Assembly (NCBI RefSeq): GCF_030247195.1
Contig: NC_080672.1
Span: forward strand, 90,344,113-90,408,112
Reading direction: 5' to 3'
Source of the DNA: Topomyia yanbarensis
Lineage: Eukaryota; Arthropoda; Insecta; Diptera; Culicidae
Length of the DNA stretch: 64,000 nt
Position 1 is the first letter of the stretch, and each line of letters begins with the position of its first letter. The position numbers and the translations under genes were made by a program. Below the pieces are notes generated by a model, which was not told the DNA's origin, ran no database searches, and saw nothing but the letters and a program-made list of their open reading frames with translations. Below are positions 34,505-45,126 of this stretch, piece after piece.

Positions 34505-34683
34505 AAATACGAACAGGTACGTGTTCTTCGTGTTCGTGTTCTGGGCGAGCACCCGTCCTTCTAACATTAACGAGAACACCTTCTTCGAGCACGTGGCACA
34601 CTAGTATTGGGCTATTGGAAGAACAGGCACATTTGCGTGTTTGTACGAAGAACAAAACGCCTGTTTACTAGGCATCCAGAGCA
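34505..34683 (-). repeat. Inverted-repeat arm, right (partner 31555-31740)
   Basis: Inverse complement of the left arm with moderate divergence and a few indels. See the partner entry for the shared words. Confidence 0.65.
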
Positions 34684-34739
34684 GGTACGGTGTGGCTCGC
34701 GGTGTTTTTGGACATCACTGGTTACGGGATAACACTCGA

Positions 34740-34993
34740 TCGGTTTTAAGAAAACTTGTCTTAGACCCACAGTTCAGGAGGTAGAACAACAAGGTAAAGT
34801 TAAAGTGGAGCTTAGGCTCGCGGAAGTTACGTACATTCAACTACACCACGTCAAAAACTGTGTTTTGATAACGTTCAGAAGTTTAGCACAGGCAGAAAAC
34901 TTTATCGAGAAAAAAATTGAATATCGAGGTCGAATTTAATAAATCCAGAATCAAGATCCCCGTTTATACGGCAAATGACATGGTTTATGTTTG
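34740..34993 (+). pseudogene. LINE ORF1 (I/LOA-like), 5' part, split by the satellite element
   Basis: Encodes GKVKVELRLAEVTYIQLHHV and NCVLITFRSLAQAENFIEKK, a frameshift near 34935, then RIKIPVYTANDMVYVC. This type of ORF1, with an RNA-binding fold, occurs in mosquito I/LOA-group LINEs. At 34994-34995 a TA begins the insertion of the 3.7-kb element, and the reading frame resumes at 38703. The true N-terminus is not identified. Confidence 0.65.
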
Positions 34994-35119
34994 TACACTG
35001 AAACCTCCATTTACGAACCAAACCGGGGGTTCGTAAATTGAATTAGTTCGTAAAAAAAGTGTTCGTTATTTGGGATTTAGTTCGTAAAAAAAGTTTGCTT
35101 CACATTCTTATTAATATTC

Positions 35120-35955
35120 GTTGGTTGAGCAATATTCTCGATAACCCTGACAATATGGGTATTTTTGGACCGGGCTTGACAAGTAGATGCTGAAAATGGA
35201 CAATTGGAACCTTTTCGAAATCCAAGATGGCGACTTCCGGTTGAGCAATATTCTCGATAACCCTAACAATATCGGTATTTTTGGAACGGGATTGGCAAGA
35301 AGATGTTGAAAATGGACAATTGGAACCGTTTAATCCAAGATGGCTACTTCCGGTTGAGCAATATTCTCGATAACCCTAACAATATCGGTATTTTTGGAAC
35401 GGGATTGACAAGTAGATGCTGAAAATGGACAATTGGAACCGTTTAATCCAAGATGGCGACTTCCGGTTGAGCAATATTCGCGATAACCCTAACAATATCG
35501 GTATTTTTGGAACGGGCTTGGCAAGTAGATGTTGAAAATGGACAATTGGAACCGTTTAATACAAGATGGCTACTTCCGGTTGAGCAATATTCTCGATAAC
35601 CCTAACAATATCGGTATTTTTGGAACGGGATTGACAAGTAGATGCTGAAAATGGACAATTGGAACCGTTTAATCCAAGATGGCGACTTCCGGTTGAGCAA
35701 TATTCGCGATAACCCTAACAATATCGGTATTTTTGGAACGGGCTTGGCAAGTAGATGTTGAAAATGGACAATTGGAACCGTTTTGAAATCCAAGATGGCG
35801 ACTTCCGGTTGAGAAATATTCTCGATAATCCTAACAATATGGGTATTTTTGGAACGGGATTGACAAGTAGATGCTGAAAATGGACAATTAGAAAATTTTC
35901 CAAGTTCAATATGACGATTGCCGGTTGAGCATTATTCTTGATAACGAACAATATG
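35120..35955 (-). repeat. Satellite array, left, inverted orientation (113-116 bp units)
   Basis: About seven units of CAAGATGGCGACTTCCGGTT, GAGCAATATTCTCGATAACC and CAATATCGGTATTTTTGGAA. Period is 113 bp for most units and 116 bp at the right end. Units alternate between GGCGACTTCCGG and GGCTACTTCCGG, giving a 226-bp dimer. Orientation is opposite to the 35985-38530 array. Confidence 0.85.
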
Positions 35956-35984
35956 GGTTCTATTTCCGTCATGCACTCGTCAAC

Positions 35985-38530
35985 CCTATCCCGAAAATAC
36001 CCATATTGTTGAGGTTATAGCGAATTTATCTATACCGGAAGTCGCCATCTTGGATTCCAAAATGGCTCCAGACATCGATTTCCATCATACACTCACTAAC
36101 CCCATTCCTAAAATACCCATATTGTTGAGGTTATAGAGAATTTATCTAAACCGGAAGTCGCCATCTTGGATTCCAAAATGGCTCCAGACATCGATTTCCA
36201 TCATACATTCACTAACCCCATTCCTAAAATAGAGAATTTATCTAAACCGGAAGTCGCCATCTTGGATTCCAAAATGACTCAAGACATCGATTTCCGTCAT
36301 GCACTTGTCAACCCAAATCCAAAAATACCTATATTGTTGTAGTTATAGAAAATGTATCTAAACCGGTAGTCGCCATCTTGGATTCCAAAATGGCTCAAGA
36401 CATCGATTTCCATCATACACTCGCTAACCCCATTCCGAAAATACCCATATTGTTGTGGTTATAGAAAATTTATCTAAACCGGAAGTCGCCATCTTGGATT
36501 CCAAAATGGCTCCAGGCATCGATTTCCATCATACACTCACTAACCCCATTCCTAAAATACCCATATTGTTGAGGTTATAGAGAATTTATCTAAACCGGAA
36601 GTCGCCATCTTGGATTCCAAAATGACTCAAGACATCGATTTCCGTCATGCACTTGTCAACCCCATTCCAAAAATACCTATATTGTTGTAGTTATAGAAAA
36701 TGTATCTAAACCGGGAGTCGCCATCTTGGATTCCAAAATGGCTCAAGACATTCCATCATACACTCGCTAACCCCATTCCGAAAATACCCATATTGTTGTG
36801 GTTATAGAAAATTTATCTAAACCGGAAGTCGCCATCTTGGATTCCAAAATGGCTCCAGGCATCGATTTCCATCATACACTCACTAACCCCATTCCTAAAA
36901 TACCCATATTGTTGAGGTTATAGAGAATTTATCTAAACCGGAAGTCGCCATCTTGGATTCCAAAATGGCTCCAGACATCGATTTCCATCATACATTCACT
37001 AACCCCATTCCTAAAATACCCATATTGTTGAGGTTATAGAGAATTTATCTAAACCGGAAGTCGCCATCTTGGATTCCAAAATGACTCAAGACATCGATTT
37101 CCGTCATGCACTTGTCAACCCCAATCCAAAAATACCTATATTGTTGTAGTTATAGAAAATGTATCTAAACCGGTAGTCGCCATCTTGGATTCCAAAATGG
37201 CTCAAGACATCGATTTCCATCATACACTCGCTAACCCCATTCCGAAAATACCCATATTGTTGTGGTTATAGAAAATTTATCTAAACCGGAAGTCGCCATC
37301 TTGGATTCCAAAATGGCTCCAGGCATCGATTTCCATCATACACTCACTAACCCCATTCCTAAAATACCCATATTGTTGAGGTTATAGAGAATTTATCTAA
37401 ACCGGAAGTCGCCATCTTGGATTCCAAAATGACTCAAGACATCGATTTCCGTCATGCACTTGTCAACCCCAATCCAAAAATACCTATATTGTTGTAGTTA
37501 TAGAAAATGTATCTAAACCGGTAGTCGCCATCTTGGATTCCAAAATGGCTCAAGACATCGATTTCCATCATACACTCGCTAACCCCATTCCGAAAATACC
37601 CATATTGTTGTGGTTATAGAAAATTTATCTAAACCGGAAGTCGCCATCTTGGATTCTAAAATGGCTCCAGGCATCGATTTCCATCATACACTCACTAACC
37701 CCATTCCTAAAATACCCATATTGTTGAGGTTATAGAGAATTTATCTAAACCGGAAGTCGCCATCTTGGATTCCAAAATGGCTCCAGGCATCGATTTCCAT
37801 CATACACTCACTAACCCCATTCCTAAAATACCCATATTGTTGAGGTTATAGAGAATTTATCTAAACCGGAAGTCGCCATCTTGGATTCCAAAATGACTCA
37901 AGACATCGATTTCCGTCATGCACTTGTCAACCCCAATCCAAAAATACCTATATTGTTGTAGTTATAGAAAATGTATCTAAACCGGTAGTCGCCATCTTGG
38001 ATTCCAAAATGGCTCAAGACATCGATTTCCATCATACACTCGCTAACCCCATTCCGAAAATACCCATATTGTTGTGGTTATAGAAAATTTATCTAAACCG
38101 GAAGTCGCCATCTTGGATTCTAAAATGGCTCCAGGCATCGATTTCCATCATACACTCACTAACCCCATTCCTAAAATACCCATATTGTTGAGGTTATAGA
38201 GAATTTATCTAAACCGGAAGTCGCCATCTTGGATTCCAAAATGACTCAAGACATCGATTTCCGTCATGCACTTGTCAACTCCATTCCTAAAATACCCATA
38301 TTGTTGTGGTTATAGAGAATTTATCTAAACCGGAAGTCGCCATCTTGGATTCCAAAATGGCTCAAGACATCGATTTCTGTCATGCACTTGTCAACCCAAT
38401 TCCGAAAATACCCATATTGATGAGGTTATAGAGAATTTATCTAAACCGGAAGTCGCCATCTTGGATTCCAAAATAGCTCAAGACATCGATTTCCGGCATG
38501 CACTTGTCAACCCCATTTCGAAAATACCCA
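35985..38530 (+). repeat. Satellite array, right, with 3-unit higher-order structure (116 bp units)
   Basis: About 22 units, period 116 bp, marked by CCGGAAGTCGCCATCTTGGA at 36035, 36151, 36247, 36363, 36479, 36595 and onward. Three unit types recur: A (GGCTCCAG, TTGAGGTTATAGAGAATTT), B (GACTCAAGAC, GTCATGCACTTGTCAACC, GTAGTTATAGAAAATGTAT) and C (GGCTCAAGAC, CACTCGCTAACC, GTGGTTATAGAAAATTT). From 36151 the order is A-B-C repeated, with occasional A-A, a 348-bp higher-order unit. Confidence 0.9.
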
Positions 38531-38702
38531 ACTTATATAAGTAACAATTAACTAAGAATATATAAGTATATAATTTCATGCTGTAATGTACGAACTCAAA
38601 CTTTCCAAAAAGTGTTCGTTATTTCGAATTTAGTTCGTAAAAAAAGTTACGTAAATCGAATATTACGTAAAAAAAGAGTTCGTAAATGGAGGTTTTAGTG
38701 TA

Positions 38703-38926
38703 TCCATGATTTGACAGCGCGCACTAAGGAAGATTACATCAAACGAATTATTTCGCAAAAAGGAGAAGTGGAATCTATTACGAATGACACTTGGAGAAAA
38801 TTTTTCACTGGTATACCCAACGGAATTCGTATTGTGAGGATGCGAGTGACTAACTGGACAATCGGAAAACTACGGAAAAACATGCGCCGAAGCAACTACT
38901 CAATACTCATCTACTACAGCCAACTG
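38703..38926 (+). pseudogene. LINE ORF1 (I/LOA-like), 3' part, after the satellite element
   Basis: Continues the split ORF1: HDLTARTKEDYIKRIISQKG, then WRKFFTGIPNGIRIVRMRV, ending in a stop after a Tyr-Ser-Gln-Leu tail. The family normally goes on to a zinc-binding CxxC/H segment, which is missing here. Frame phase with 34740-34993 is exact across one TA. ORF2 is not found downstream; the LINE 3' end follows at about 39236. Confidence 0.7.
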
Positions 38927-39235
38927 TAACAAGCAACAACGACCCAATGAACCAATAATGGAGGGACAACGACCTCGACAACCGCTCTCAAACTGACGAA
39001 TTTACAACAGCGACACGTACGAACAAGAAACAAATAAGAACTTGTGACCGGGAACAGCAGTACCGATGATGACATGGACGTGAACGATAACACGAGAGAA
39101 GGCAGACTGAATGGCCTCCAAGCTGTGACGGTTAAGGGAACTAATGCTTCACCGTCAAGGAAAAGGATCTCAACACGCAGATGTAAACTGTGTCTACAAG
39201 GTTTGGAAGACTGACATTCTTAGTATCTTTTTATT

Positions 39236-39310
39236 TTTACTTATTGTAAAAACTTAAAAGATCCACGGCTCAGTTGTGCTAACGCACTGAGCCGTCTCAA
39301 ATAAACCTCC
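39236..39310 (+). promoter_or_regulatory. LINE 3' end: stem-loop and polyadenylation signal
   Basis: ACGGCTCAGT (39265-39274) pairs with ACTGAGCCGT (39286-39295). An alternative pairing adds GTGC with GCAC. AATAAA follows at about 39299. Such hairpins at the 3' end are how many LINE RTs recognise their RNA. Its position 300 bp after an ORF1 stop suggests an ORF2-less, non-autonomous LINE derivative. Confidence 0.6.
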
Positions 39311-41635
39311 AAAAAAACTAGTACAAAACATGTTTTGTACAATACTCTAACAACAGGGATAAAACCAATTAATGCTTAATTCTGCAGCTTTGGGATTTTC
39401 ACACGATCAATAAAGGAACCGATATTTGTACTACCTCATTCAAGCATAGTAATGCAGGACTTTTTGTTAAGTGATTGATCGTATTTTGGTTCCACTTGCG
39501 TTGTACTGTGAAATGCAAAATTCCATCAAATATCGTTAAATCACGCATTCACAATCGTCATTCCGTATCGACTTCCAGGAGACCGACGGTGTCTTTTTCG
39601 TTGCACCTTATTCCACTCGGTTAAAGTTTAACCTCAAAGTTGCATTCGGTTGAGTTACGAACCATTCTTCTGATGGACAGATTTTTGCGCACTTGGATTC
39701 GCATTCCTTTCTGTCAAGGGATGCACATGATGGAACCACTTCCAAGCTTGATGGATCACATGCTCATCTTCTCATGCACAAATGATGGATCGTCACACAT
39801 GCACATACACGCCGGCCGTGATTCGCTAGCACTATCGTGCACCGTGCCATTGCATTGATGGTGCCACATCATTGCGGGTAGGTAACTACACCTATTGAGA
39901 TGAAAGTCTGACGATGGAGTAGTCGGTGGCACGAGTGTCACCTAACAACCGTCAACAATGGAATGGAGTCAGACTGTTGTGACAATGTGTATATCGTGAT
40001 ACCGAGTCCATCTTGGTTGTAAGAGAAAATAGTTTGAAACGGACTCTCTAAAGGAAAAATCTCTCACTGATCTCGTTCAAATAATCTATTCAAAACACAT
40101 TTTCAACTAAAATTGCTATAAAAAATTGAATTATTTACCCCATCCTACCCTAGCAAGGATTTGAAAAGTGAATTCCAGGGCCTGGGAAACAGATGCGGCA
40201 CTCGTTTCCTTTGCGGCGTAGGTTTTTCCATTCGTCAAGGACAACCGAATGTGTTAGTTGCCTGCCGATAGTGGGTGCTTTCGATGAAAGAAAAGAAAAC
40301 CACATCAAAACCCATCCCCACGGCCACCCGAGTGCCGGAACGAGTACCCGGTTGAAAAGGTTGGTTGCCCTTGCCACAACTGCATTGTCGTCTTCCGTAC
40401 CGTACCGTAACGTACAGTTCGTCATACACCGTACCGAGGTGGTGGTGGGAAAGATTACCGCTCGAAACTCAACATCAGAGTGGAAGCAAAATAAAAGGAT
40501 CATTTCAACTGTGAAATTCATACATCGTCCTACAAAGAACACAAACAGACACGTAGAAAAAAAAGTGCTGGAGAAATATTTGTGTATGGGCGGCCTCGGC
40601 TGGCGGTAGAAGAAGCGAAAGCTCTTTACATCCTTTTGCCGGGGAAGCAAAGATTCGCATTCTTTGCGGAAAGTGAAAATAACTTGTCCAGAGCTGAGTT
40701 CCACTTCTCAGGCCGGGATCGTCTATATGGAAAATTGTTTTTAAGTTTTGCGTTTGTTCCGTTTCCTCGGTAGCTCCGAGTGAGACCGGGAATGGTTCCC
40801 GCAGTAAAAAGAAAATATCCATTACCATATGAATGATATGATTCCCTTTTGTAGAGGATTCCTCATTTTTGCACGTGCACTTTTACTTTTTGTCAGTCCG
40901 TCCCGGACCATCTGGTTGAATAGAGCGGGGCATAATGGTGAACCGTATTCCGGTTAATCTATGAATGGGCGGATAAAGCTGGTGTAATTTAATTAGGACC
41001 GCAACAGGATTAAGTCGGATCAGCTAATGAAGTGGCACAGGATTTCAATCCCTGAAGAGTGTGTGTGTTTGTGCGTGTGTGAATATGAGCGGTATTTTTG
41101 GTTATTAGCGTTTGGATGGACATGGTGTCGTTGTTCAGATATTTATGATGATTTTTGGTCGGAACGTTTTGTCTGCAAAATGATTTGTATTTACATAATT
41201 TCACAATCAATATCAATTTTATTCACAGCATTTCGCTATTTAATCAATTCGTTTCACAATAGCGATTACATACCAGGCGTCGGTAACCCTTATTTTTTAG
41301 ACAACGTGACATCTAGTGCTCTGATCCCGAATCTGTGAAAATGTAAGTTCGTCGAATAGCTACACAAGCTCACGGTTTATTTCTCTCGTTTTCTGCATAT
41401 CACTGTTTATGGTTCGGAGAACAAGTCATTCGCAATTCTTAGGATTGAGCGGACTCTTCTCGAGCATTGTTAATTTATCTTCAATTTTCAACAACCCCAC
41501 GTTGTCTTTCCCAATTGGGAGCTGACGGTGAAAATTTTCAGGTGAATGGAGTGTCTTCACTCAATACGTAGCTGAATAATGATTGCATTAAAAAAGATAC
41601 AAAAACTGGTTTTTCATACGATTATACAGTTGAGT
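39311..41635. other. Gene-free stretch with long overlapping open frames at 40150-40704
   Basis: No transposon protein recognised. A 184-codon minus-strand frame (40150-40704) overlaps a 138-codon plus-strand frame (40193-40609). Neither has a recognisable domain and both are probably chance frames in a GC-richer block. A TG-rich tract lies near 41059-41082. Resembles low-copy intergenic or intronic DNA. Confidence 0.45.
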
Positions 41636-42965
41636 GACAGGAAAAAAATGACCCCTATCGGCCCACCCCTGAGTCGATTTCCAGCCCCACCAGGAGTACT
41701 TGTTCCAAATTTGAACCAAATCGGATGAGTCTAGTTACCTAACCAACGTGCCTGAAGTTTGAATGAGATTTTTCGACATTTTACTTGGAGAAAAGCCACT
41801 AGCTCACATTTCCGCCGCTAGGTGGCACTGTTCGCATCGTATTATCACTGTATGTGAAAATAAGAAAGATAATTTAATCGTCTACAACTTTGTCGAAGAC
41901 TGCTAGTGAATCCGGCTTTGTTGAAAGAAGTTATTAAACTTTTAGCGAAGTGATGTCTGAGTCAGTTTTCCATAGGGCCTAGCAGTGCATGGTTGTGCAT
42001 CAGTACTCGTTTCGCACGAACTAATCATTTTTGTGAGATAACCGTTAGATTTAGCTCAATAGTATGTTTAGAAGAATTGTAGTAAATCATAGGAGTCATG
42101 TTTTGGTTAGAAAGTTTTAGTTCCACTTTGCACCGCATAGAGGGCGCCAACACTAACTTTTCAACGAAGAGAGATAGAAATTAGGTGTCTTCCACAAAGT
42201 TGTAGAACAGGCATTTTGCAATAATTCTCACGAAAATCTTGATATTTTATCTCTCTTCTATGAAAAGTTAGTGTTGGTGCCGTCAATGCGGTCACAGTTG
42301 GAACTAAAATCACAGACTAACAGACATAATATTATGATGGAATTCCCTCAAAAAACATCGATCCGGCAATTTTCCCAAAACACTAGGTCTACCTTTTATT
42401 CACGGTCCCAAACACTCATTTACTGGTGGGTTACCCCTCAGGTTTGTGAGCAATTTTCCACTAGTGGTCTATCCACCATATGCTTGTTCATATGTCAGTG
42501 GCACCATAATTTCAAATGTGGCCACAGTCCCAACTACTAATATATTCTGTGCTAAAATTTTCCAACCAAAACATAACTCGTATAATGTGATTTAATTCTT
42601 CTGAACATACTATTGAGCTAAACCTAACGGTTATTTCACAAAATTGTATAGTTCGTGGGAATCGAGTACTGATACACAACAACTTCTTCTAACAAAGCCG
42701 GATTGACTATCAGTCTTCGACAAAGTTCTAGACAATTGAATTATCTTTCTTATTTTCACTTACAGTGATAATACGATGCATACAGTGGGTTTTCTCCATG
42801 TAAATTGTCGAAAAATCTCATACAAACTTCAGGCACGTTGGTTCGGTAGCTAGACTTATCCGATTTGCTTCAAATTTAGTGCAAGAACTCCTGGTGGGGC
42901 TAGGAATCGAATCAGGGGTGGGCCGATTGAGTTTTCAAAAATTCATTGTTTTTCTGGACAGTCTA
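41636..42965. mobile_element. Fold-back element with about 410-bp inverted arms
   Basis: The left arm (from GACAGGAAAAAAATGACCCC) and right arm (to CATTGTTTTTCTGGACAG) are imperfect inverted copies. Paired words include CGGCCCACCCCTGA / TCAGGGGTGGGCCG, AACCAACGTGCCTGAAGTTT / AAACTTCAGGCACGTTGG and TTAGCTCAATAGTATGTT / AACATACTATTGAGCTAA. A second nested palindrome pairs about 42135-42165 with 42255-42290 (AACACTAACTTTTCA / TGAAAAGTTAGTGTT). No coding frame beyond 89 codons. Non-autonomous; superfamily undetermined. Confidence 0.75.
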
Positions 42966-43009
42966 TTATACAGCCACCTGCTAGAAGGTCCAACGAAGGA
43001 TCGTTCCTA

Positions 43010-43385
43010 ATTATAAATGGGCTGTGTGCAGAAAAATTTCTCTATCAGTTCGTTTACGACAGCCATGCCAAAAGCAGTGAAACGTCTAAGACGGTTTGCA
43101 GTTACCGCCACCTCGAATCCGAATCGAAGAAGTCCGTCATCGTGGCGCACTATATTCCAGACGAGTAAAGCCAGAAGCCCATACACAATATCCTGGCGCC
43201 CCAGGAGAAAGATGAGAGCATCGAGTGCAAGCCAAAAAGTATTTGGAAAACATGGACACTGTTATGAGTAAGCGGAGATCGTGGTCGACCGTGTAGGAAG
43301 CGCAGGCCATAAGCAGCAGCTGAAGGTGCTCCTCAAGATGTCTTCGCCGCAAAGCTAAAGGTGGCTGCGATGTACACGACGCTTA
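43010..43385 (+). other. Unrecognised possible coding remnant
   Basis: GC-richer block with an 84-codon plus-strand frame and other partial frames (for example LYQFVYDSHAKSSETSKTV then SVIVAHYIPDE-stop). The composition suggests old coding sequence, but I cannot assign a family. It directly abuts the inverted repeat that starts at 43388 and could be a remnant of the gene carried by that element. Confidence 0.25.
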
Positions 43386-43387
43386 AG

Positions 43388-43870
43388 ACGAATTTTTCGC
43401 TAAATCGTATTCAGAGTTGGCAGCACCCTCTCAAATTTTAATGAAACTTTCTGTACATGAAGACTTTGTCACAAAAAGCCACTTTGCATACTTTATTTTT
43501 CCAAAAATGATCTAGACTGTCTTTTGAAAAGGGTCAAACTATTTTTTAACATTTTTTCAAATAAACTTTAAAAATGACAAATCCTACAAAAAATGTTGTA
43601 GGAGTTGTTTTCACAAAATTAGTCAAATTTTTTAATAAACATTGTGAAAACATTCTTCATCGACTCCTACACTGAAAAAAATCGATTTTAAAATTTAAAA
43701 TCGATTTAAAAAAAAAACATCTTTGATTTGGATAAAATTTTGTTCTAAGATAGGTAATTATGTTCCCTACTTACCGTCAAAAATTCAAGTTCAAAAATTC
43801 AATTCAAGTCAAGGCATTTTGAAGGAAAAAAGTTATTTGAAAAAAAAATTTCCTTGTCCAAACTGAATTT
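43388..43870 (+). repeat. Inverted-repeat arm, left (partner 48297-48760)
   Basis: About 470 bp that recurs inverted at 48297-48760. Paired words include GTTGGCAGCACCCTCTC, CACTTTGCATACTTTATTTTTCC, AATGACAAATCCTACAAAAAATGTTG and AATCGATTTAAAAAAA. The arms enclose 4.4 kb of minisatellite and other repeats. Confidence 0.75.
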
Positions 43871-43884
43871 TTTTCAGCGTTTTT

Positions 43885-44303
43885 ATTCAGGTTCCACGGC
43901 CCAGAGACCAGAACTCAGAATCCCGAGGAGAGAACCCAGACTCCAGATTCCATAGCCCAAAGTCCAGAGTCCCGAGGAGAGAGACCAGAATCCGGAGTCG
44001 CGAGTCCTTAACTCAAAATACTGAGGCGAGTCTAGAGTCCATAATTCAGAGTTCAGTGTCGATAATGCAGAGTCCAGAGTCCATAGCGCAGCGATCAGAA
44101 CCCAGAGTTCCGATGATAGAGCTCAGAGTCCAGAATCAAGAGTTCCGAGTGCCGAGTTCAGAGTCCAGAGCGCAGAGTTCAGAACCCAGAGTTCCGAGTT
44201 CAGATGCCAGAGCACAGAGTCCAAAACGTAGAGTCCAGAGCCCAGAGACCAGAAACCAGATTCTAGAGTTTTTATCCCAGAGCCCAAAGTTCAGAGCTCC
44301 TAA
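43885..44303. repeat. Degenerate AGAGTCC minisatellite, part 1
   Basis: Units of about 7-14 bp around CCAGAGTCC, CCCAGAG and TTCAGAGT. The last 26 bp are repeated exactly at the start of part 2 (46250-46275), so the two parts were once contiguous or arose from one another. Open frames on either strand are repeat by-products. Confidence 0.8.
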
Positions 44304-45126
44304 AGCCGTGTGGTGTCCAGCGGGCTGAAATCTTTTTGCACTATTTCAACCAAGAATAGAACCTCTGGGAACTGCTCCCATGTCGTAAGAGGCGACTAAC
44401 AACATGCTAGGAGTTCCTAGGCCGAGGTTTTGTTCCGTACCGAAGACTTAATCTGGGCGGACCTTGAGGTTTTCCATATTACCCTCTTTCCAGTCTGTAT
44501 TTAGTGAATCACTGACATATACCTTTTCTGATTCGCCTTTCTTGATTGTGTACCAACGTTTTAAGTTTCTTCTGGCGGTTGTATATTAGCCGTAAATGAC
44601 GAAATCTAATTCTACACTAAGTAACAGAATATATTAATATACCGGCACTTCCACGCCAAGGTTTAACTTCCAAAGCTTTGGCTTAAAAACCGTTTTTAAA
44701 AAATGGAAACTTTCATGCAGGAAATTTATTGAATTGGCCTAAGATGGAGCTGTCGAATTTCACAAAAAGCTTTTTATGTTGCAAGTGATCTGTAGTTGTG
44801 TTAAATTAGGTATTTTTCTATTATATTTGGAACCGTCTACCGACAAATCTACATTTACGAATACCTCCAAAAGTGACTTCTTGAGGTCTCATGAAGGCCT
44901 GACACTAGCTTTATGATACTTTTGCTTTTCTAAACAGTAATAAAAATCTCAACATTCAAGAACTTCACTTTGTCAGAAAATGTAGGGCCATCGGAAGCTA
45001 AAACTTCGTAAAATCGCACTCCTGGTCCTTTTTTCAGTGCAGTACTCTACGTCACTCGTTCAAATTTGCACCGCTCTTATGGTAGTCGGTATTTGCTAGT
45101 ATTACTGTTCTCCCATCCATTCTGGT
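44304..45126. repeat. Segment with conserved GTCGTAAGAGGCGAC hairpin (possible RTE UTR)
   Basis: Includes GGGAACTGCTCCCATGTCGT and GTCGTAAGAGGCGAC at 44382-44396, a short stem-loop (GTCG/CGAC). From memory, this word with a preceding CCCATG is found in untranslated regions of insect RTE-type LINEs. No RT frame is present here. The rest (44600-45126) is AT-rich and unrecognised. Confidence 0.4.

Larger units (their letters stand above)
34996..38700. mobile_element. TIR element carrying opposed satellite arrays (3,705 bp)
   Basis: Left end CACTGAAACCTCCATTTACG plus AAC, and right end GTT plus CGTAAATGGAGGTTTTAGTG. The 23-bp inverted repeats differ at one base. TA flanks each end (34994-34995 and 38701-38702). 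Just inside both ends lies AAAGTGTTCGTTATTT followed by ATTTAGTTCGTAAAAAAAGTT, in direct orientation. The interior is two opposed arrays of one 113-116 bp satellite and encodes no transposase. It sits inside a LINE ORF1 whose frame closes exactly when it is removed with one TA. A Tc1/mariner-type transposase acting in trans is inferred from TA only. Confidence 0.85.

Noticed and set aside
35120..38530. Possible CRISPR array (regular repeats)
   Set aside because: Units are contiguous 113-116 bp satellites without unique spacers, in a eukaryotic genome with no cas genes.
40150..40704. 184-codon minus-strand frame overlapping a 138-codon plus-strand frame
   Set aside because: No domain, no splice context and mutual overlap; best explained as chance frames in a GC-richer block.
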